Positions 42,636 through 53,788 of a stretch of 64,000 bases of DNA are shown here, piece by piece (positions within the stretch are counted from its first letter, which is position 1; each line of letters begins with the position of its first letter). The stretch lies in contig CM114275.1 of NCBI GenBank assembly GCA_050084515.1, forward strand, positions 15,190,001 through 15,254,000, read 5' to 3'. Both the position numbers and the translations under genes were made by a program. Source of the stretch: Blasia pusilla (Eukaryota > Marchantiophyta > Marchantiopsida > Blasiales). The notes beneath the pieces were generated by a model. That model was not told the DNA's origin, searched no databases, and saw only the letters and a program-made list of their open reading frames with translations.

Positions 42636-43268
42636 CCTCTCAAAGATTGGGTCAGTGTCAAGGCTGGCTAGTTGGTCTAGAGTAGTAGAAGGCAACTACA
42701 CGGGATACTCCTCCACGAGGAAGAGGTTAACTTCTTCCATTGGGTTTAAGGATGAAGACGTTTCTTCTCCTACAGAGATGTCCACCATCTCAACACTTGC
42801 GGTCCTCTTCACCTCCTCATTGCTCTCAGGAATGTTGTCAATGTTAATCTCATTCATGATTTAGCTCAATTTCTAGGAGGAGACATCCTCCATTTCCACA
42901 CCATCCGTGGGACATTCCGGGGTTTCTACTTCCACGGCCACGACCTTCTCTTTCCTTTCTATCGAAAATTTAGCTTTCCTATCAGCAGCATCATGGTGCT
43001 TCTTCTGCTTTAGCTCATCAACAAGCCATTTCTTCTGCGCCTTAGCCACTTCCGTGACCAATTTTAGTTGTTGCTTTGCAAGCTTCTCGAGATAATTTTT
43101 TTCCTCCAACTCATGCCTGCGTATCTTTGCTTCTCTCTCCCGCTCCTCTATCTCATCTTGTTTGATGTCCGTAGACAAGCGTCGTCCAGGAGAAGCAGAG
43201 GTAGGAGTCCTGGAGGACTTGGGAGTGAAGCTCCCATCCTTGCTCGTTTGGGCCTTTTTTCGAGTCAT
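42636..43268 (-). pseudogene. MULE-E exon 1: coiled-coil N terminus (one stop)
   Basis: It begins MTRKKAQTSKDGSFTPKSSR and has a coiled coil EIEEREREAKIRRHELEEKN. A TAG-type stop after VEMEDVSS at 42873 breaks it, after which acidic sequence (EVKRTASVEMVDISVGEE) runs to a GGTGAGT donor at 42635. The start aligns with copies B and F. Confidence 0.6.
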
Positions 43269-43587
43269 TCTGAAGGAGAAAAAATTTTACAAGATTGGAA
43301 AGCACATAACACATGGCGAGAAGACAAGAAGATGTAATCAAACGATGGGCAAGAGTGAGGCTCATCCAAAACCGTTGTCACCTTCTAGCAAAATGGTTTC
43401 TATCTGATCCGTCATCATCTTTCAACGGAAAGATCACCAACCATTTTGGGGTGCAATTGAAGGGAGTGTGCACTAACCTTCAAAGCAACTGGGGGAACCT
43501 TGGGCTGCTTCACTCCCAACCAGAGAAGTCAGGGGAGGAAGAGCTTGAAATGAAATCGTGAAATGAAAAAGTGAAACGAGTGGAAGC

Positions 43588-43596
43588 TCTTATATA
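43588..43596 (-). promoter_or_regulatory. TATA box of the MULE-E methyltransferase gene
   Basis: CTATATAAG on the minus strand, about 320 bp before ATG 43268, at the position of the TATAAATA boxes in B and F. The plus-strand partner CTATAAATTAA is near 44538-44548, before ATG 44617. Confidence 0.5.
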
Positions 43597-43724
43597 GTTT
43601 CGGAGCCATTGGAACTCAACCATTGGTACAACCGTGATGGTGAGTTGTTGGGACGACTGAGATTGTTGACTATTTGAGCAACAACAAGGGTGGGCCATTA
43701 CAATGCGTTCTCTGCGTGGGATGC

Positions 43725-44410
43725 GTGCAACCCGTCGAAATCCGACGGGTTGCGATAGCGACGATGGGCTGTTACGATCCGTCCTCCGTGTGGGGTGCAT
43801 GCAACCCGTCGGAGTCCAATGGGTTGCACTCGGAAAATTTAACTTCATAATATTCTCCCGGCCAATCTCGTGTCTTACTACAACCCGACGGACTCCAACA
43901 AGTTGCATTCGGACAAACTTCATAACATTCTCCCAACCCATCTCGTGTCTTACTGTAACCCAAGGAAATCCGACGGGTTGCACTTTAGGCATGCTTGCCA
44001 TAGGCCATTTCACCGGGTCAATGCAACCCGTCCGATTGTGATAGGTTGAATGACTCCTTACCTCATCTTCCCTCACGTACATTTTAGAGAACCCAAAATC
44101 CGGTTCATCTGCAACTTATCGGAATTCAACGGTTTGTAAAAATTCAACCTTGGCCATCCCCTTACTCCCAAATACCTCAACTTTTCTTTGAAGCAACACG
44201 TCAGAATCTGTTGGGATGCCTCTATGCTCCAACTGAGCCAAGCTTGACTATCAATCAAAATGCAACATGTCAGAATCTAATGGGTTGACCAACAACACCC
44301 CCATGGTCACTGGCGGAATGCAACCCATCGGAGTCTCACAGATTACATTATGTCAACGACTCGCTTAAAGGTAGTCCCACAGCAACCCGTCGGAGTCTGA
44401 CGGGTTATAT
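43725..44410. repeat. MULE-E promoter palindromes
   Basis: Palindromes lie near 43727-43753, 43800-43828, 43880-43907, 43955-43982, 44020-44047, 44320-44347 and 44382-44408. The regular spacer seen in B and F is not preserved. Confidence 0.65.
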
Positions 44411-44616
44411 ACCGATTGAAATGATGTAGGAATATTTCTCTTTGCTTGGTCCAATCAACAGGAGATGATTCAACCTAACTTCCAACTGCTTGTCAAAGAA
44501 CTTTTGTTAGAATATAAACAAACACTCTAAATTCACTATAAATTAAACGTTCTCATTCTTATTCTAATTCTAATTCCTGTCCTTTCTGGTGGAATCATCT
44601 TTGTTGTCATATCCTA

Positions 44617-45104
44617 ATGGAAAATTATATGAAGCTCACATGTGGCAGTCATCTATCTATGCTTCCTCAATTGGAGATAATTTGGGTGCAATGTGGTGAT
44701 TTGCATGTACTACTTGAAGAACATTTCCTCTCACTCCGATTTCTTCTCCACATTGGAACCATCTTTGTTTCCAAGGATGTCAGGGTGGATGGAACGGATG
44801 ACATTATACGTGAAACAGTCGAGCTTGAGATTGGAGACTCAAAAGTATGGAATCTCCCACCTTACTCCAATGGACAATATAGAGTCTATGGCTTGCCTCT
44901 AAAGCCCGCTCTGTCTCATCTCGACGTTCTAAAACCTACAAGTGGTCCGAGCTCCACCTTTGCCACCCTAGCTTCTATCGATCCGGCATCGACTCCAAAC
45001 TCACAAGTTCATGATAATGTAGTTCAAGTTGAAGACATTCGAGATGTTGTCAACCTCACGGAATCTTTTGGAAACAAATCGCACCTTACATTTGGATACT
45101 CATT
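44617..45104 (+). pseudogene. MULE-E SWIM-gene exon 1 (truncated by LTR)
   Basis: It reads MENYMKLTCGSHLSMLPQLE, IFVSKDVRVDGTDDII, SNGQYRVYGLPLKPALSHL and DIRDVVNLTESFG, aligning to exon 1 of B and F. It is open until it runs into the gypsy LTR fragment. Being open while the most diverged copy, it is the best single view of this exon's conserved residues. Confidence 0.7.
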
Positions 45105-45300
45105 GTAGTGCCCAAATTTTTGCAATTTTGGTAGAAAGATCATTTTTTGTACAGAGTTGTAGTGAAGTCTTCCTTGAGTGAAGACTAAAGACTCAATACC
45201 GGACGTAAAGACGTATACTTTTAAAAAATTGTGTGAAGACATGGAATGAAAAACTTTTGATGAAAGGACAAGAGATAGTAATAGATTAAGGACTGTCTTT
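45105..45300 (+). repeat. Gypsy LTR 5' fragment
   Basis: TGTAGTGCCC...AAGTGAAGACT-like sequence, then GATTAAGGACTGTCTT, aligns to the first 200 bp of the gypsy1 LTR (16546-16745) with moderate divergence. It stops abruptly at 45300. Confidence 0.65.
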
Positions 45301-48271
45301 TAGGGTTTAGCCGACGCACTTTGGTATTAGGGTAACCATTCTAAACAAACAATCTAAATTCACTATAAATTAAACATTCTCATTCTCCAAATGTAACTCC
45401 ATCCTCCTCTCCTTCTAGTAACTTACTTTGATAGTAGTTAAGTTCTAGCAAGGCTCTTCATCCAAAGTTGTCATCCTTCCTTGAGGCCCTTGCTCCGCGT
45501 GCCTACCTCCGCCACATACATCATCCTTCCTCAAGACCCTAGCTTTGTGCACCTAACTCCACCTTATAGGAACTTCGTCACAAAGAGACTCATATGTCTC
45601 TAAATGCGCCTTCCCTAACGTCGACCTTGGTTCAATTTTATGAGACTTGTCAACCGTTGTTGATAGGGAAATTCCAACGAATATGTTGATGGCAAAAGCG
45701 GTGCTCCGTTATGCGGCGCGCGCGAACGTACGCTGTGCAATATTACTCTTACAAGTGCCCCTACGAGCATACCATCCACTCTTGTGTAAACCAGTGGTCA
45801 TTGATGTTTTGGAAGGGGTCTTCATTTTCAAGGAGAGTTTCACTTCTCGAGAGAAGAGCTACTGAGAAAGTAACCCACCCTCCTTCAATAATAGTATAGA
45901 TACTCTATTGGGCCACCATAACGTTGGTTGCCTAGTAAGTAGATCACTCGAACTGCTTAGACGATTTGAATGGGGACATTTGTTGGGAAGTGGTAAATCT
46001 ATCTCACATCGGGCCATACGGGGAGGGTTTTGTCGATTCCAATTTTAGATGTCGATCATGCTTCGCTGGGATCATGATCTATGGGTGATCATGTTCTACC
46101 ATGCTGGCGTAACATGGACATTGACCAAGTTGGACGCATGAGAAATGCTACTTAGGGTCTAAACTTGTTAACAACGAAGGCCGCGTGAAATCTGCGGCCC
46201 AAAGGCTCTCCTATCACCTCCCTAAGGCACGCCATTCGCGAGCCCCTTCGTTATTCACCGCAATCGTCGCGTCTTTCTAAAATCTTTAAATTTCGCGTCG
46301 CAGAGCGCGGGATAGCACAAAGTTTATTAAGAAGACATCTGGTGGGACGCGCGAGGTGACAAATGTAATCGTGACTATCCAGTGATCGCAAGTTTGTCGC
46401 TGGGAAGCAGACTCCTCGTTCCGTCACACTTCAACGGAAACCTCGTTCCGTCACGCAGCCAGCCGGGCAGTGTGACGGAGCGACGTGTCCGTGGCAGTGT
46501 GACTGTGTGATGGAACGAGGTGTCCGTGGCATGTGTATAATAGTAGGTGGTCGCTGCGATATCTACAGTGAAAGAAGTAATATAGTCTAGGTGAGTTTAT
46601 GCCAGTTCATGGAGCAAGGCGAGTGAATAGTGGCATCACCTATACAGCCAGGCAACGACTCGATGACCATTAATCTGCGTTGCACGACGAGGAAGCTTGA
46701 TTCACACGCAACAACGCAAAGGACAAATGGAGGAGACGTTTTGTTTGGACATTGTTGAATCTATGTCTACTAGTACGACTATGAAGCGGACTGAGGCCTC
46801 TCAGGCCAGAGCGCCAGGTGGGGACACATTATAAGGTCAATCAATAACGTCTCTCAGGATCAGTTCTTAAATCCGTAGTCTGCTACGTATGTCAAGGAAA
46901 GACCGGCTGAGCATAGGTAGCCAGATTCGCATCACGGGTATACCAAGACCGCGTTAATGATCGACATTATGATACAGGCAAGACGTTGTTATTTGATTGC
47001 GTTCTGATACGAAGCACATGTTATTATTTGTGAAAATTAATGTGCAAGTAGTTCGCGACCCTTTGAGGGTGGGAAAAAAAGAATTAATACACTTGTATAA
47101 GTTAATTGGAGAGAAAAAAGACTATTATTCTTGTAAGGTAAGTAAAAATTTAAAATGTTTTCAAAATAAAAAATTCTTTATAAAACTAGGGTGCGGCCTA
47201 GGATTGTAAAGTTAATAACAAGGTTCATAAGAGCGGAAATATGAGATAAGATAAGATAAATGAGTTAGTAATGCATTGAGTTGAGGTATGAGTAGACCGG
47301 TCCTGGTGTTGGGCTAATTTTAGAGAATAAAAGTAACCGTGCAACAACGCATAGGCTATTATTCGGTTAGTTGTCATTTGGGGGTCAGATTAAGGGAGAA
47401 GAGTGGAAGCTTAGGCTGGGGTGAAATTTCTACTGCAAGTAGTAGATGAACGCTATTCCTCAGATAACGAGGTTATCCTAACGTCGAGGTGTTACGGTGG
47501 AGCACATTGTGGGGAGCACAAAGCTGTAATGGGATGTTCGTAGCATTTATTTGAAGGAGAGGAAACCGAAAGAATTCTAATACTTTGATGGCGGTGTTGG
47601 AAATGCATAAATGGAAGTACCTGCTATGAGATGTCTAATAAGAAATATCCAATGGAAATATTAACATCCGATGTGAATTTTCTCTTATTAATAAACCAGG
47701 AACAGAAATGTAATAGTTTTGCAGAGCTAGTATTGTTGAAAATGAGTGTTGATTGATGAGTGATAGGATGTGAATCGATTTGTTCTGACATCAGAAAAAA
47801 ATAGAGTGAAGGGCGATATATAGAATGATATGTGGTTGCATATGCATATTTGCTTTCTCTGCATTGAAAGCATGTAATGTGCAAGCAACGAATGGAAGAA
47901 GAACTAAAAAATAGGATGCTAAAGTGAGCCAACCCCATAAGAATCTGAATTCACTAGCATTTGGAAGGACTGATTGAAGTAAGAATGAAGAGATTAATGG
48001 AAATATATTGGTTATTATATGCTGAATTCAAAATTGTCATAAAACGGAAGGTCTGGTATAGGCTGAAATGGTACAAGCTGATGCTCATTACAAAAGCGGA
48101 TACATATATCCTAGATGTGACCTAACTGTAAATGGTCATGTAGTTGTAGTCATGGCAAGGACTACTAAGTGATCCATAGCTCTTAATAGAACTAGTTGAA
48201 CATTTGTAGAAGCAAGAGGCTAACTAAGGCCTAAGAAGAGACTAAATAATGGAAGCTTGTAGAGCAAGCTT
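45301..48271. other. Unidentified 3-kb region
   Basis: 45330-45400 repeats the MULE promoter motif (TTCACTATAAATTAAACATT) without the gene behind it. The rest has no long open frame on either strand; the longest are under 105 codons and show no known motif. Composition changes: 46000-46650 is GC-richer with a TTCCGTCAC repeat (about 46420-46520), and 46950-48270 is AT-rich. No palindromes of the dispersed family and no retroelement parts are recognisable. This may be the only non-MULE, non-retroelement sequence in the window. Confidence 0.4.
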
Positions 48272-48730
48272 TGTTGGATTCTCAACATCCACTTCTCTAA
48301 GCACCATTAATCTGATCGGCCCCCTTGTATGAGGAGAAGCCTAGATTGATGGTTCCGACTTAGACGTCGAAGGAGTCATAGTAATATGACGTAGGTGGTT
48401 TTAGGAGTAGCGTTACTAGGTTTATCTAACCCTACATTGCATCAGGGTGCGGGGCATCCTGATGCAATATTATTCTATTAATAGCAATATTCTTCTATTA
48501 ATAGAAAAAATTCTATTAATAAAAACGAAGAAAATTAGGTAAAAACCCTAGTTTTCCCTAGTAGTCAAATAGTCGGGAGCCGCAGCGGTAGTGCATTCTT
48601 GTATGTCAAGTTATCTCCATGTTCAGGTTCCATCGAAGCTCTTCTCTGAGCGCACGGACGGACTAGGCCACTTTTAATCTCTAAGTTTTGTAAAGATTTC
48701 AGTGATTTCGTCACTTTCTGTTTTCTCACA
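48272..48730 (+). repeat. Copia2 5' LTR (459 bp)
   Basis: TGTTGGATTCTC to TGTTTTCTCACA. It includes the TTGCATCAGGGTGC hairpin with a shortened right arm (about 48427-48470) followed by a TTCTATTAATAG repeat. Confidence 0.9.
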
Positions 48731-48742
48731 TGGTATCAGAGC
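48731..48742 (+). promoter_or_regulatory. Copia2 primer-binding site
   Basis: TGGTATCAGAGC immediately after the LTR is complementary to the 3' end of plant initiator methionine tRNA, the usual copia primer. Confidence 0.9.
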
Positions 48743-48892
48743 AGTAGGTTTTCCAGTATTTTGTATCTGGCGATCTAATGTGTTTGCACAAAATCTTGAG
48801 AGATGGCTACTTCTTTGTCAGTTCGTGCTCGCCCTCCCGCTGGGTGAAGGGAAGTTAGATGGGTCTAACTATACGTTGTGGAAGTTCAAAAT

Positions 48893-48921
48893 GGTAATGG
48901 TAATGGTAATGGTAATGGTAA
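48893..48921. repeat. (GGTAAT)n microsatellite at the LINE 3' end
   Basis: Four to five units at the end of the minus-strand LINE, that is (ATTACC)n on its own strand. It stands where a poly(A) tail would be. Confidence 0.8.
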
Positions 48922-50072
48922 ATAGATCAAGCCCGTGGGACCCAAAGGGTCAAAAGGCTGAAAAACACATTACAAGTCATTAATTCACTGACCTGAAAAA
49001 GATCCTTAAGACCTTCTCCTAGCTACAGCCTAGAGCAGTTGAGCGATGAATGATGACGTCCCTAAGATAACAACCTAAATCATAAGGCACTAGCTCTAGT
49101 AAAGAATAGAAATTCTCCACATCTATTTTATGAGCTAGTCTAATCTCTTCATACCTTGGACAGGTAACAAACACATGCTCTTCATCCTCAATATTTTCTC
49201 CGTCACATAACCTACAAATTCGTTCACTTCTATCAATTTTAAACCATCGTCCTTCCTCAATTCCTAGCCTATGAGACCCAGTTCTATGACGTGCGATAAT
49301 ATGTCGTAAGAACGTGGAGATCCCTGCAAGTAGGTATCCTTGTTCACAATATATAAGCATAGGATTAACATGAAGTTGATAAAACTCCATTTTGGTGCCC
49401 GGACTGTTCCAAATGATGTTGAGAGATTGCTTCTGTAGATGCTCACGTAGGGCCATCGGTTTCAAGTCTCAATCGCGTTCCGCCACATTCCACTTTGAAG
49501 ACCAAGTCACCACATCCGCCATCCACCCTATGGAACGTGTGGCTCGCAAAGCATGATAAGGAAGGCGAGAAACATCAAGAGATCTCACCCTTGCGATGTA
49601 AGTGATGGTCAAGTAAAGAGCTTCAGCTTCTAGAGGGAAGAAAACCTGTTTCCGCAAGAAGAATAGCATACGGAGTTTGGTTTCTTACACCCAATTCTTC
49701 TTGTAGAAAGATCTTTTGCACTCTTTCCACGCGCTCCCAACCTGTCTTCTTACAACAAGGGCCCCAAACTTGGATCCCATATAAGATCACCGGCAACACT
49801 AAGCTCCTATATAAGAATTTCCTAAGACTCCAAGACACAAGATGAACTCTTCTACACCGGTTTAAAAATGAATATAGAGCTTTGTAACCAGCTTCTACTC
49901 TCTTTTGTACGTAAAGTGTCCAACTATAGTCATGAGAGAAATCGATGCCTAGATATTTGTAACTCTTCACTTGTTCTAATTATAGACCTTTGTAAAAGAA
50001 CGAGAACTTGGATCTGGTACCCACTATAATGACTTTAGACTTCTCCATATTAACCTCCATCTGCTTAGGGTT
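48894..50072 (-). mobile_element. 5'-truncated LINE in copia2 gag
   Basis: Minus-strand frames give the end of a non-LTR reverse transcriptase ORF. These are MEKSKVIIVGT, then KSYKYLGIDFSHDYSWTLYV (the YLGxxF motif after the RT palm), WSLRKFLYRSLVLPVILYGI, and a C-terminal zinc knuckle CRLCDGENIEDEEHVFVTC (zf-RVT type). Stops and one shift (near 49470) break it. AAAATG occurs on both sides (48888-48893 and 50073-50078) and is the likely short target duplication. Confidence 0.85.
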
Positions 50073-50890
50073 AAAATGAGAACTGTCCTCGAATCATTTG
50101 AGATCTGGGAAACGGCCACAGGGGTCGATTCAAATCCACAAGCTATTTTGAGTTCTGCATGTTCATCTTCATATGGGGATATCGATCCTGTTGTATTGTT
50201 CGCATGGAGACGCAGAAACGCTGATGCTCTATATGCGATTGTCACGAATGTAACTAATTCTGTCATGACTCTCATTCAACATACAACCACTGCTGCTAAG
50301 GCGTGGAACATTTTGAAGAATCAGTTTGAAACGAGGAATGAGACTCGGATTCAGAATTTGGAGAATCATCTTACGTCCGAGAAATTTTCAGAAGGAGAAA
50401 GCGCATAGCAATTTTTTACAAGGATCAAGAATCTTCAAGATCAGATGGCGTCCGTAGGAATTTCAAAGTCTAGCGAATATTTGGCACGTCGGTGCATAAG
50501 GATTTTGCCTCCAAGGTATGACAGTTTGGTCACTGCACTGAATACTCAAGTAAGACCCACGTCGCTTACTTTTGAACAATTTAGTGCAATGTTGGTAGAA
50601 GAGGAAATGCGCTTCAAAGCAAGAGAGGGAAGTTATGCATCATTTATTGCCAACGTACAAAGAGGTAGAAATCAGGATTACAGCTCAAATGTCAAGAAGA
50701 AATTTCCAAGAAAAGCCTTCAAATTCTTTTATTGTGGTAAGCTAGGTCATCTTATCAAAGATTGTAGAAAGAGGAGTCAGGATGAGAAGAATGGTTGTTT
50801 AAGACCTAAGAAGGAGTCTGGAAATTATGTAGAACTAGGAGAACATAAAGTAGATGCTTGGGTAGCAATAGAAGAGTTTTGCACATAGGT

Positions 50891-53592
50891 AGAACATTCC
50901 ACTAAGTCAAAGAGTGAAGATGCATGGGTGCTCGATAGTGGAGCATCAAGGCATCTAACCAATCATACGGATTGGTATAGCTCCTTACAGCCTCTATAGG
51001 AGCCCATCGTTGTTACTGTCGGAATAATGCAAAGTGTCCTATAGAAGGGAAAGGCACTTATCTTTAGTCTCACAAAAAGGAGATGAAAAGAAGTTAACTG
51101 ATGTACTGTACGTACCAGAGTTGAAACGAAATTTGATTTGAGTGGCAGTATTATGTGATCGTGACCTAGAAGTTCGTTTCAAGAAAACTGGAGCAGTCAT
51201 TGAGGATGCCAATGGGAAAGTAGTGGGTGAAGGTATACGACGTGGAAATATCTACAAGTTGTATGCTTTCACAACAAGTGTCGGTACAGATCTTAGTAGC
51301 AGTAAGTTATGGCATGAAAGATTTGGTCACCTAAGCTTTCCCTTACTAAGTCAGATGCAGAAATCTAGCATGGTTGCTGATTTACCAACAATTTCTGGAG
51401 TGTCGGATACTTGTGAAGCTTGTATGATGGGCAAGCAACACCGACAACCATTTCCACAAGAGTCCAGCAATAGAGCAAAGGCTCCTCTAGAGTTGATACA
51501 TGCTGACCTCTGTGGTAAAATGAGGACAGTGGCATTAGGTGGTTCTTCCTACTTCTTTTTAGTTGTAAGCGATTCTGAGAGGGAAGATGTGGGTATTTCC
51601 TTCCTGATAAGGCAAGTGCTTTTGGAAAATTTAAAGTATGGCACTAGCTGGTTGAGAATGAGACAGGAAAGAAGGTACAAAAGCTTCGCACCGATCGAGG
51701 AGGAGAATTCTTATCAACAGAATTCAACAAATATCTGAGGGAGCATGGAATCAAGCGACAGTTAACCACGGCACATACACCACAACAAAATGGAGTTGTT
51801 GAGCGTCGTAACCGTAGAGTGGTGGAGATGGCAAGATGTATGATGAAAGCAAAAGGTTTGACACAAGGGTTTTGGGCTGAAGCTGTTAATACTGCCGTAT
51901 ACATTCTAAATAGAAGTGCTACCAAGTCAATGCAAGGCATGACTCCTCATCAATCATACTCAGGTAAGGTGCCATCAGTCCAACATTTCAGGACTTTTAG
52001 TAGTGAGTGTTTTGTACATATTCCTGAAGCATCGAGGACCAAGCTGGAGTCCAAGAGCAGGAAGTGCATCTTTATGGGATACAGTGATGAGTCTAAAGCT
52101 TATCGCCTTTAGTGTCTTGAGGAAAAGAAGATGCTTATGAGTCGTGATGTGGTGTTCCAGGAACAACCTCGTCAAGTGGCGCATATCAATGGTCCGTCCA
52201 CATTATCATCAAACGAAGAGATAACCCACCAACGCACACCACCAATGTTTACACCAGATCATCAAGAAGAAGAATTTGGTGATGATTACAAAGAGCAACC
52301 TGCTCTTCCACTACGGTCGTCATATCCTAAGTGGATAAAGAAACTCTTGGATGGTAAGGATCCACCAGCAATTGATGAAGTTGTTACACATCCAAGGAGA
52401 TCCAAGAGACTAGAGGAGCAGAATAGAGCTTCCAGCACATCTCGTCAACATGGCCTTGATGACAAAGGTCTTGAAGGTGGAAGAGCCATCATGCTTGGAT
52501 AAGGCCCTTGCTCATCCTCAATGGAGAGAGGCCATGCAGATGGAGATGGACGCTATTCAGAGAAATGAAACTTGGACTTTGGTTGAAAAGCCAAAGGACA
52601 AGAAGATAATACGCACCAAGTGAGTGTACAAGACCAAGTACAAGTCGGACGGTACATTGGATAAATTTAAAGCGAGGTTGGTTGCACAAGGATGCTCACA
52701 AATCGAAGGTTTTGACTACTATGAGACTTTTGCTCCTACCGCAAGGATGACAACCATTCGAATTTTTCTAGCGGTTGCAAGAACAAGACGTTGGCCTAGA
52801 ATCTGACGTTGCAACTGTCAGATTCTATTTTTCTCTCTCAGAAAAAGTATGCTAGAGAAATCTTGAAGGCATTCGGGATGACTGAGTGGAAGGCAGTGGT
52901 CTCGCCAATGGAGGTAGAGTTGAAACTCTCGATGGAGGATGTGTCACCATTGGTAGATGAAAAGTTGTACAAAAAGCTTGTATGCAGTTTGATATTTTTG
53001 TGTAACACTAGACCAGACATTAGTTTCGCTGTGGGAGTGTTGAGTAGGTTCTCAACTAAGCCATTGGAAGGCAGGGATGCGTGTGTTGAAGTACATCAAA
53101 GGCACTATCGAGTACGGCATCACCTATGGAGCAGGGACGAAAATGACAAGTTTCAGTGACTCGGATTGGGCAGGAGATTCAGATTCTCGAAGATCAGTTT
53201 CAGGTTATTGCTTCTTGGTAGGATCAGGTGTGGTGTCATGGGTCAGCAAGAAGCAACCTATAGTGGCCCTTTCTTCTACTGAGGCAGAGTTCAAGGCAGC
53301 TTGTTATGCTTCTTGTGAAGCAGTATGGTTGAGATGGATATTGGAGGACATAGGAGAAGCACGAGAAAATGCTACTATAATGTGGTGTGACAATCAGAGT
53401 TGCATTGCCATAGCACATAATCCTGTGTTTCATGCTCGTATAAAGCACATAGAGATCTAGTATCACTTTGTTCGTGAATTGATTGAGAGAGGGGTTTTGA
53501 AGTTATTCTATTGTCCAACAGAGGATAACCGTGCAGACATCTTCACGAAAGCTTTGAGCGGAGATCAACTTCACCGACATCTGAAGGGTCTT
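50891..53592 (+). pseudogene. Copia2 pol (deleted and broken)
   Basis: Protease DSGASRH lies near 50935. The GAG-pre-integrase part has LWHERFGHLSFPLLSQMQKS and CEACMMGKQHRQPF. The integrase has NGVVERRNRRVVEM with Glu kept. RT begins [15 protein letters not shown] but jumps at 52797-52826 to DSIFLSQKKYAREIL, losing the YVDD catalytic motif. RNase H has DSDWAGDSDSRRS, ALSSTEAEFKA and WCDNQSCIA. Trp or Gln codons are now stops at 52111-52113, 52621-52623 and 53458-53460. Confidence 0.85.
52798..52826. repeat. Palindromic filler at the copia2 RT deletion
   Basis: AGAATCTGAC, GTTGCAAC, T, GTCAGATTCT: a perfect 10-bp inverted repeat around a self-complementary 8-mer. The right arm is copia sequence (copia1 has CTCAGATTCT near 29907); the left arm and GTTGCAAC are new. 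Confidence 0.85.
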
Positions 53593-53642
53593 GGCATAGG
53601 TCCAAGACAGTAGTCCACATGAGAGTGGATATTGAGGGGGGG

Positions 53643-53679
53643 TGTTGGATTCTCAACATCCACTTCCCTAAGCACCATT
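53643..53679 (+). repeat. Copia2 3' LTR stub
   Basis: TGTTGGATTCTCAACATCC to AAGCACCATT, then direct passage into MULE-F intron sequence TTAGACGGATTGCACC. Confidence 0.85.
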
Positions 53680-53788
53680 TAGACGGATTGCACCACCGAA
53701 GTCTCCAGCTCAGACAATCTGAAGGGTTGCATGTAGAGATGCAACCCGTCGAAGCAAGACAATTTGCATTTGGATTTAGAGCCCTTAC

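Larger units (their letters stand above)
41404..45104. mobile_element. MULE-E: diverged central part of the element
   Basis: It keeps the family layout: methyltransferase-gene exons 2 and 1 on the minus strand (42064-43268), a divergent promoter with TATA boxes facing both ways, and SWIM-gene exon 1 on the plus strand (44617-45104). It is clearly more diverged than B, D and F. The left side is cut by MULE-X at 41403, the right side by a gypsy LTR fragment at 45105. Confidence 0.75.
48804..50890 (+). pseudogene. Copia2 gag, split by a LINE
   Basis: The start (ATG 48804) reads MATSLSVRARPP; LDGSNYTLWKFKM stops at the LINE (48894). It resumes at 50074 with MRTVLESFEIWETATGVDSN and goes on to KAFKFFYCGKLGHLIKDCRK, where the first Cys of the zinc knuckle is Phe (copia1 has CFYCGK). 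TAG at 50406-50408 and TAG at 50886-50888 interrupt it. Confidence 0.8.
48272..53679 (+). mobile_element. Copia2: second member of the copia1 family, defective
   Basis: The 5' LTR is complete (48272-48730) with a primer-binding site. A LINE lies in gag, pol has a deletion of about 400 bp in reverse transcriptase, and the 3' LTR is cut after 37 bp. The sequence then enters MULE-F intron 3, matching 22294 of MULE-D. No duplication check is possible because the right end is missing. Confidence 0.85.

Noticed and set aside
45647-45899. Short frames in the unidentified region
   Set aside because: Two overlapping frames of 62-72 codons, no motif, no context; probably chance.
46997-47209. 70-codon Lys-rich frame
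   Set aside because: AT-rich sequence with Lys/Ile-biased codons; length is within chance expectation.
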